The position numbers and the translations under genes are program-made. A DNA stretch of 64,000 nt. Source: Streptomyces sp. NBC_00223 (lineage in GTDB: Bacteria > Actinomycetota > Actinomycetes > Streptomycetales > Streptomycetaceae). The stretch's first letter is position 1, and every line of letters begins with the position of its first letter. The notes below the pieces were generated by a model. The model did no database searches and was not told where the DNA came from. It was given only the letters and a program-made list of their open reading frames with translations. The stretch spans positions 4,711,501-4,775,500 of the forward strand of contig NZ_CP108109.1 in assembly GCF_036199905.1 (NCBI RefSeq). Direction: 5' to 3'. Below are positions 59,357 through 64,000 of the stretch, in pieces.

Positions 59357-61666
59357 ATGACGACTGAACTACGGCCGCCGCCGAATCCAGCTGTCACCGC
59401 GGAAGCCGGCGCTTCTCCCGCCGGCCGGCGGGAAGCCGCGCTCATCGGGCGGGAGCTTGAACTGATCGCCGTCCAGGGGAGGTTGCAGGACGCCACGGCG
59501 CGGTTGATCACCCTGACCGGTGCCGCCGGGGTCGGCAAGAGCAGCCTCGCCCACGCGGCCGTCCGTACCTCCGGCGGCCTCTTCGGACACCGCGTCGCCG
59601 TCCTGGACGTCCCCGCGTACGCCGCCCCCGCCGAACTGCTCGACCGGCTGGACCGCGCGGTCGCCGGGCTGGGCGGACCCGGGCGCGCGCTGCTCGTCCT
59701 CGACGGCGTGGAGGCCGCGATCGGGGTGATGGCCACCCGGGTCGCCGAACTCCTCGACCAGGAGGGACGGTTGACCGTGCTCGCCACCGGCCAGCAGGCG
59801 CTGGGCGTTTACGGGGAGCATCTGCTGCCGGTACTGCCGCTCGCCGTCCCCGGCCGCCTGACGGAGCCCGATGTCGTCGAGGTCCAGGAGAACCCGGCGG
59901 TGAAGCTGTTCGTGCAGCGGGCCCGCCGGGCCAATCCGCACTTCTGTCTGACGGCCGAGAACCTCGACGCGGTCATCGACGTCTGCAACGCGCTGGAGGG
60001 AGTCCCGCTGGTGCTGGAACTGGTGGCCACCCGGCTGCGGTTGTTCCCGCTGAACGAGCTGCCGTCCTGGCTGGAGCGCGGCGGCGACAGCCACATCCTG
60101 GGCCCGGTCGACGCCCCTCTGCGGCAGCGCTCCCTGCACGACATGGCCATGTGGAGCTGCCGCGGCCTCGACCCGGGACAGCTGCAACTGCTGCGTCAAC
60201 TGGCCGTTTTCGAGGGCGGAATGACGCTGGCCGCCGCCGAGCGGGTCTCCCCGCTGCCGCCCCGGGCCACGTCCGAGGCCATCGAGGCCCTGCTCGACCG
60301 TCACATACTCCAACTGGACGAGCAGGCACACGGCGACAGCCGCCTCGCGATGCCCCGGACCATCCGCTGCCACGCCTTGCAGCAGTTGGAGGAGGAGGCG
60401 GCGCAGGAGATCCGGGATGTCCACGCCCGCTACTTCCAGAAGCTGATGCACACCGTCGAGGGCCGCTTCACCGGCTCGGAGCAGCAGCGCTGGCTCCAGG
60501 TGGCGGCGGCCGAGCACGACAACATCCGAGCCGCGCTCGGCCACCTGGAACGTACCGGCGACCGGCTCGAACACGCCGCCCTGCTGGCCGCGTGCCTGCG
60601 GCCGTGGCTGATCCGCGGCTGTGTCGAGGACGCGCTGCGGGAGTTCGACGCCGCCGCCGAGGAACTGCGGGGCTGGGACGGCGAGACCGCCGTACGCCTG
60701 CGGGCCCGGCTGTGCGACGGCGCCGGGCGGTTCGCGGCGGCGCGCGGCGACCACGACGGCGCCTCCCACCGCCACCGCAGGGCCGTCGCCCTGTTCAAGC
60801 AGTTACGCGACGCGCAGGCCGGAGCCCGCGCGTCGGCCCGGATGGGTCTGGCGCTGTTCCGTTGCGGTGACCGCGCGGTCGGCCAGTCGCTGCTCGGAGC
60901 CGCGCGTACGACGCTGGAGTCCCTGGGCGACACGACCGGCACCGCCGGCGCCGGGGTCGCGCTCGCGGAGGCGCTGCACGACGGCGGCCAGGCCCAGCAC
61001 GCCGGTGAACTCCTCTCCCGCGCGATCCGTATCTACCGGCAGAACGGCGAGACCCGGGATCTGGCCTCGGCCCTCGTCCTCCAGGCCGGGCTGCATCTGC
61101 ACAGCGACGACCAGGCCGCCGCGCGCGCCGCCCTGCGGGAAAGCCTCGGTCTGTACGACGCCATCGGCGAGCGCACCGACCTCCCGGCGGCCGTCGAGGC
61201 GTTCGCGCTCGTCATCCATGACACCGCAGGCCAACCCCAGCGCGCCGCAAGGCTGTTGGCGGGCGCCGACGCGCTGCGGCGGCAGTGCGGCAGCAAGGGG
61301 CCCGACGCGCTGTGGCACCGCGTGCGCGAGGCCGTGTACGGACTGCGCCGCCAACTGGGCTGGACGGTCTTCGCCGCCGCCTGGCAGGAGGGGGCCAGGC
61401 TGTGGCCGGCCGCGCTGGTCGCCGAGGCGCTGGCCGCGCTGGAGCCCGCGAACGCGCAGGGCGGCGCCCGTCCGGAGGCGTCCGTGCTGACTCCCCGTCA
61501 GCTCCAGGTGGCGCTGCTGGTCGCGGAGGGCATGACCAACCGCCAGGTCGCCACCCAGCTCTGCATCGCGGAGTGGACCGTCGTCAACCATGTGAGGCAC
61601 ATCATGCGCAAACTCGGATGCCACTCACGGATACAGGTGGCCTGGGCCGTGGGCAGGCGGGAGTGA
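59357..61666 (+). CDS. LuxR-family regulator with N-terminal ATPase and TPR region (LAL/AfsR-like), TTA-containing
   Basis: This is a 769-residue regulator. ATG 59357 follows GAAGGGGG. Residues 35-250 form an NTPase domain with Walker A TGAAGVGKSS near 54-63 and Walker B ALLVLDGVEA. A winged-helix and TPR-rich region fills 280-690, with repeated ALA/LL-helix pairs such as ALAEALHDGGQAQHAGELL. The LuxR HTH is at the C-terminus (LTPRQLQVALLVAEGMTNRQ, then WTVVNHVRHIMRKLG). A TTA codon at 60803-60805 (residue 483) implies bldA control. It overlaps the third ANL gene by GTGA, so the two are co-translated. Confidence 0.9.
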   Translation: MTTELRPPPNPAVTAEAGASPAGRREAALIGRELELIAVQGRLQDATARLITLTGAAGVGKSSLAHAAVRTSGGLFGHRVAVLDVPAYAAPAELLDRLDRAVAGLGGPGRALLVLDGVEAAIGVMATRVAELLDQEGRLTVLATGQQALGVYGEHLLPVLPLAVPGRLTEPDVVEVQENPAVKLFVQRARRANPHFCLTAENLDAVIDVCNALEGVPLVLELVATRLRLFPLNELPSWLERGGDSHILGPVDAPLRQRSLHDMAMWSCRGLDPGQLQLLRQLAVFEGGMTLAAAERVSPLPPRATSEAIEALLDRHILQLDEQAHGDSRLAMPRTIRCHALQQLEEEAAQEIRDVHARYFQKLMHTVEGRFTGSEQQRWLQVAAAEHDNIRAALGHLERTGDRLEHAALLAACLRPWLIRGCVEDALREFDAAAEELRGWDGETAVRLRARLCDGAGRFAAARGDHDGASHRHRRAVALFKQLRDAQAGARASARMGLALFRCGDRAVGQSLLGAARTTLESLGDTTGTAGAGVALAEALHDGGQAQHAGELLSRAIRIYRQNGETRDLASALVLQAGLHLHSDDQAAARAALRESLGLYDAIGERTDLPAAVEAFALVIHDTAGQPQRAARLLAGADALRRQCGSKGPDALWHRVREAVYGLRRQLGWTVFAAAWQEGARLWPAALVAEALAALEPANAQGGARPEASVLTPRQLQVALLVAEGMTNRQVATQLCIAEWTVVNHVRHIMRKLGCHSRIQVAWAVGRRE

Positions 61667-63537
61667 ACACCGAGCCCGACGGTCCCGGCCCGGCGGCGCT
61701 GGACGGCGGTGTGCCGCTGGCCGATCTGCTCGCCGCCGTACGACCGCCCGCCGACCTCGCCGAGCGTTTCCGGCAGCAGGGCTGGTGGCGTACGGACACG
61801 GTGCTGCACGACCTCTACCGGGGAGCCGCCGCCCACCCGGACCGGCCCGCCGTCATCGCCCACCGGGCCCACCGTCCGCCCACCGCGCGGACGGTGCGGC
61901 TGTCGTACGCCCAACTGGCCGGATACGTCGACCGGTTCGCGTACGCACTGGCCTCGCTCGGTATCCGGCCCGGTGACCCCGTCGCCTACCAGCTGCCCAA
62001 CTGGTGGGAGTCCACCGCGCTGTTCTTCGCGTGCCTGCGGGTCGGGTCGATCGCCGTGCCCCTCCTGCCGACCTACGGCACCAAGGACATGCAGGCCGTA
62101 CTGACCGCGGCGCAGCCCCGGTTGTGCGTCGTGCCCGATCTGTGGGGCGGCGCGCCGCTGGCCGAGGCCCTGGCCGACCTCGTGCCGCACCTGCCCTATC
62201 TGCGGCACCGGGTGGTCATCGGGGACGCCGCCGCGACGCGGGCGACCGACTTCGACTCGTACTTTGTGCACACCCCGCACGAGCGCCGCCGCAGCACCGG
62301 CTGGCTGCCGCTGCCGTCCGGCGCGGCGGACCGTACCTGCCTGATCGTCTCCACGGTGGGGCTGCGGGAGAGCCACGCGATGTTCATGCACTCCCCGAAC
62401 ACGCTCTACGCGTCGCTCAGTACGGTCGGCGGGAGTACGAGCGGGGGCGTCGGCGGCGGCTCGGGCGGTGCCCCGGCCGGTGCCGTGAGCGGTGCCGGGG
62501 ACGGCGGCCCGGGGGACGCGCGGGTCTGTTACACCGCGCTGCCCGTGGCCTCCCTGCCGTCCTTCCTGCACGCGGTGATCGCCCCGATCGTCTCCGGCGG
62601 CACCTGCGTGCTCCAGGACGTCTGGGACCCCGCCACCGCCCTCGACCTGCTCGCGGACGGCGGGGTCGGGCACGCGTACGCCATGCCGCTGCACTGGTCG
62701 GAGCTGGCCGCCGAGCGGCAGCGGCGCGGCGGGCCGGAGCCCACCGCCCTGCGCCGGGCGCTGTCCGCCGACCCGGCGTCCACCACGACCCGGCTGGTCC
62801 GCCAGGTGCACGACGCGCTGCACGTGCCGTTGCAGGTGTCGTGGGGCACCCCCGAACTCGGCCTCGCCGCCGGCCCGCCCGAGGACACCGCCGCGGCCAC
62901 GCCGGCCGGCACCTCCGACCCGGCCGCCGACCGTACGCCGTGGGGCGTGGAGACCGCGCTCGACCCGGTCGGGAACGACGGCCCGGGTACAGGCGGGGAC
63001 GGGGACCTGTACCGGCTGCGGATGCGCGGCCCGTCCTCCTGCCTGGCGGTCTGGGGGCGCGGCCGGGACGGGCTGTCCCTGACCTGGGAGCACGAGAACG
63101 GCTGGCGGGAGACCGGCGAGCTGGTCAGCGTGGACGAACACGGTGAACTGCGGGTCGTCTCGCGGGACATCGGCGAGGTCGGCGGGCTGTTCCTGCTGCC
63201 GGTCGTGGAGATCGAGGACCGGCTGCTGCGGCATCCGGCCGTCCGCGAGGCCGCCGTCGTCGCCTACAACGACCCGCGTTACGGCGAACTCGCCTGCGCC
63301 GTCGTCGTCCCCGAGGGCGCCCCGCCCGACCTCAACAGCGTCCGCCGGCACCTGGCCGACCTCGGGGTGACCGAGGCCCATCTGCCGACGCGGCTCGAAC
63401 TCGTGGGCGGCCTGCCGCGCAGCGACCATGGCGAGGTCAGACGCGGCGAGTTGAGCGACCGCCTCAACCGCCGTCCCCCGCCCCGCGCGAGGCCCCAGCG
63501 CCAGGCCCCCACGGAGCCCCCCGAGCCCTCGGCGTAG
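61663..63537 (+). CDS. Divergent ANL-superfamily ligase-like protein with degenerate catalytic motifs
   Basis: This is a 624-residue protein. The GTG start overlaps the stop of the regulator. The overall ANL fold is evident from LYRGAAAHPDRPAVIA, LSYAQLAGYVDRFA, LPNWWESTALFFACLRVGSI and LLRHPAVREAAVVAYNDPRYGE. The phosphate loop, however, reads IVSTVGLRESHAMFMH (about 228-243) instead of TSGTTGxPKGxxH. The A10 lysine position is Glu591 in RSDHGEVRR, and Gly-rich inserts occur near 257-280. It resembles cyclohexanecarboxylate-CoA-ligase-type members that have lost adenylation residues. It may bind an acyl-adenylate, act in a non-canonical reaction such as N-N bond formation, or be regulatory. 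Confidence 0.8.
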   Translation: MNTEPDGPGPAALDGGVPLADLLAAVRPPADLAERFRQQGWWRTDTVLHDLYRGAAAHPDRPAVIAHRAHRPPTARTVRLSYAQLAGYVDRFAYALASLGIRPGDPVAYQLPNWWESTALFFACLRVGSIAVPLLPTYGTKDMQAVLTAAQPRLCVVPDLWGGAPLAEALADLVPHLPYLRHRVVIGDAAATRATDFDSYFVHTPHERRRSTGWLPLPSGAADRTCLIVSTVGLRESHAMFMHSPNTLYASLSTVGGSTSGGVGGGSGGAPAGAVSGAGDGGPGDARVCYTALPVASLPSFLHAVIAPIVSGGTCVLQDVWDPATALDLLADGGVGHAYAMPLHWSELAAERQRRGGPEPTALRRALSADPASTTTRLVRQVHDALHVPLQVSWGTPELGLAAGPPEDTAAATPAGTSDPAADRTPWGVETALDPVGNDGPGTGGDGDLYRLRMRGPSSCLAVWGRGRDGLSLTWEHENGWRETGELVSVDEHGELRVVSRDIGEVGGLFLLPVVEIEDRLLRHPAVREAAVVAYNDPRYGELACAVVVPEGAPPDLNSVRRHLADLGVTEAHLPTRLELVGGLPRSDHGEVRRGELSDRLNRRPPPRARPQRQAPTEPPEPSA

Positions 63538-63560
63538 CGCCCGGCGGGCGGGCGAGCACA

Positions 63561-63760
63561 GGTTCGGCGAACGCCCGTCATGGGAGCGCTGCTTCGGGCC
63601 GCCCCCGGTCCGCCGGGGCCGCTCGGGCGGGCACCGGTCCGTCGACGCCGGTTCGGCGAACGCCCGCTGTGTCGACGCCGGTTCGGCGAACGCCCGCGTG
63701 AGGACCCCGGTCCGGCGGGGCCGGTCCCGCGGCCCCCGTCCCGCGGCCCCCGTCCCGTGG
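63561..63760. repeat. Short direct repeats with a 26-bp GTCGACGCCGGTTCGGCG-type unit
   Basis: The 26-bp unit occurs at 63641-63666 and 63671-63696, and its last 17 bp (GGTTCGGCGAACGCCCG) also at 63561-63577. The inner TTCGGCGAA is itself palindromic. A second set of C-rich direct repeats (CCCGTCCCGCGGCC type) follows at about 63725-63765. Confidence 0.75.
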
Positions 63761-63789
63761 CCCCCGGTCCGCGGACCGGGTCGGCGGGC

Positions 63790-63816
63790 CCCCGGGGAGT
63801 GGACCACTCCCCGGGG
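63790..63816. terminator. Bidirectional hairpin between convergent genes
   Basis: CCCCGGGGAGTGG, A, CCACTCCCCGGGG is a perfect 13-bp inverted repeat 28 bp from the ispG stop. It is placed to terminate ispG from the right and the ANL gene from the left. Confidence 0.65.
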
Positions 63817-63843
63817 CCGCCGCACGTGGCGCCACCACCCGGC

Positions 63844-64000
63844 TCACAGGACCGCGACCGAGGGCTTCCCCGTGCCGTCGCGCTCCTCCGCCGGCATGGC
63901 CTCGACGATCTTCATGGCCTCCTCGATGAGCGTCTCCACGATCTTGGACTCGGGCACGGTCTTGACCGGCCGGCCCTTGATGAAGATCTGGCCCTTGCCA
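63844..64000 (-). CDS. ispG: 4-hydroxy-3-methylbut-2-enyl diphosphate synthase, C-terminal end (cluster copy)
   Basis: Only the last 51 codons are in the window, ending in TGA at 63844-63846. The sequence GKGQIFIKGRPVKTVPE followed by SKIVETLIEEAMKIVEAM is the characteristic C-terminus of actinobacterial IspG (GcpE). IspG is a 4Fe-4S enzyme that reduces methylerythritol cyclodiphosphate using reduced ferredoxin. Its presence at the edge of the cluster adds a third MEP gene, explains the neighbouring oxidoreductase-ferredoxin genes, and shows that the cluster continues to the right. Confidence 0.88.
   Translation of the reverse strand, partial: GKGQIFIKGRPVKTVPESKIVETLIEEAMKIVEAMPAEERDGTGKPSVAVL

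Larger units (their letters stand above)
63538..63843. other. Intergenic stretch filled with short repeats
   Basis: This is a 306-bp gap between the convergent ANL gene and ispG. It holds the repeats at 63561-63760 and the hairpin at 63790-63816. I see no gene; a minus-strand frame through it is repeat-encoded and lacks a ribosome binding site. Confidence 0.6.

Noticed and set aside
18884..64000. Terpene cyclase, polyprenyl synthase, type III PKS, PKS/NRPS modules
   Set aside because: I looked for aspartate-rich cyclase and synthase motifs, chalcone-synthase Cys-His-Asn patterns and ketosynthase or condensation motifs among the plausible genes and found none. They may lie to the right of the window.
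1..64000. CRISPR arrays, rRNA genes, insertion sequences, riboswitches
   Set aside because: No regularly spaced repeats with unique spacers, no rRNA sequence, no transposase gene and no riboswitch aptamer could be recognised. The tandem repeats found are contiguous, without spacers.

Overview
The window is very GC-rich, with strong third-position G/C bias, GTG and TTG starts, TTA codons confined to regulators, and a set of families typical of Streptomyces and close relatives (AfsA-like, SARP, DUF6059, DUF3099). It is almost certainly chromosomal DNA of a Streptomyces-type actinomycete.

Layout. (1) 1-3505: three cargo genes (GntR regulator, SAM methyltransferase, DUF4209/HEPN protein) at the right end of what looks like an integrated element. 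The boundary is a 3' half tRNA-Thr(TGT) at 3506-3547, followed by a tRNA-type terminator. (2) 3772-7236: assorted chromosomal genes (Uma2 nuclease-like, DUF1963, SDR, MazG-like, membrane protein). (3) 7534-17888: a carbohydrate locus with ROK regulator, GH36 alpha-galactosidase, ABC sugar importer, secreted DUF4832 protein with two CBM35-like modules, and a Gfo/Idh/MocA dehydrogenase. (4) 17943-18915: an immunity-like small protein and a CMD-family protein. (5) About 18884 to the right edge: a large biosynthetic gene cluster (BGC) that continues beyond the window.

The BGC combines parts rarely seen together. It carries MEP-pathway genes ispE, dxr and the end of ispG, together with a 2-oxoacid:ferredoxin oxidoreductase and a ferredoxin that could supply reductant to IspG/IspH. 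It has a UbiA-type membrane prenyltransferase, two DegT-type PLP aminotransferases, a UDP-uronate-forming type sugar dehydrogenase, an epimerase-like protein that seems to lack its catalytic dyad, a methyltransferase, two flavoproteins, an alpha/beta hydrolase, three ANL-superfamily ligases, a free carrier protein and its phosphopantetheinyl transferase. An adjacent flavoenzyme plus fumarase/aspartase-superfamily lyase has the architecture of the aspartate-nitrosuccinate (ANS) pathway (CreE/CreD), which makes nitrous acid for N-N bond, diazo or related groups. A TetR gene is translationally coupled to a lone qcrB (cytochrome bc1 subunit b) with no qcrA or qcrC, a strong candidate for target-duplication self-resistance. 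An MMPL exporter is also present. Regulators are an AfsA-like protein, a large SARP/AfsR-like protein and two LuxR-type regulators, both carrying TTA codons (bldA dependence).

My reading is a cluster for an isoprenoid-containing, amine-derived compound carrying a nitrous-acid-derived nitrogen, probably aimed at the respiratory bc1 complex. The product is inferred; no terpene cyclase, polyprenyl synthase, PKS or glycosyltransferase is visible in this window. A pair of order-preserved inverted repeats around a 60-residue secreted peptide gene (53438-54491) is the main unexplained non-coding structure.
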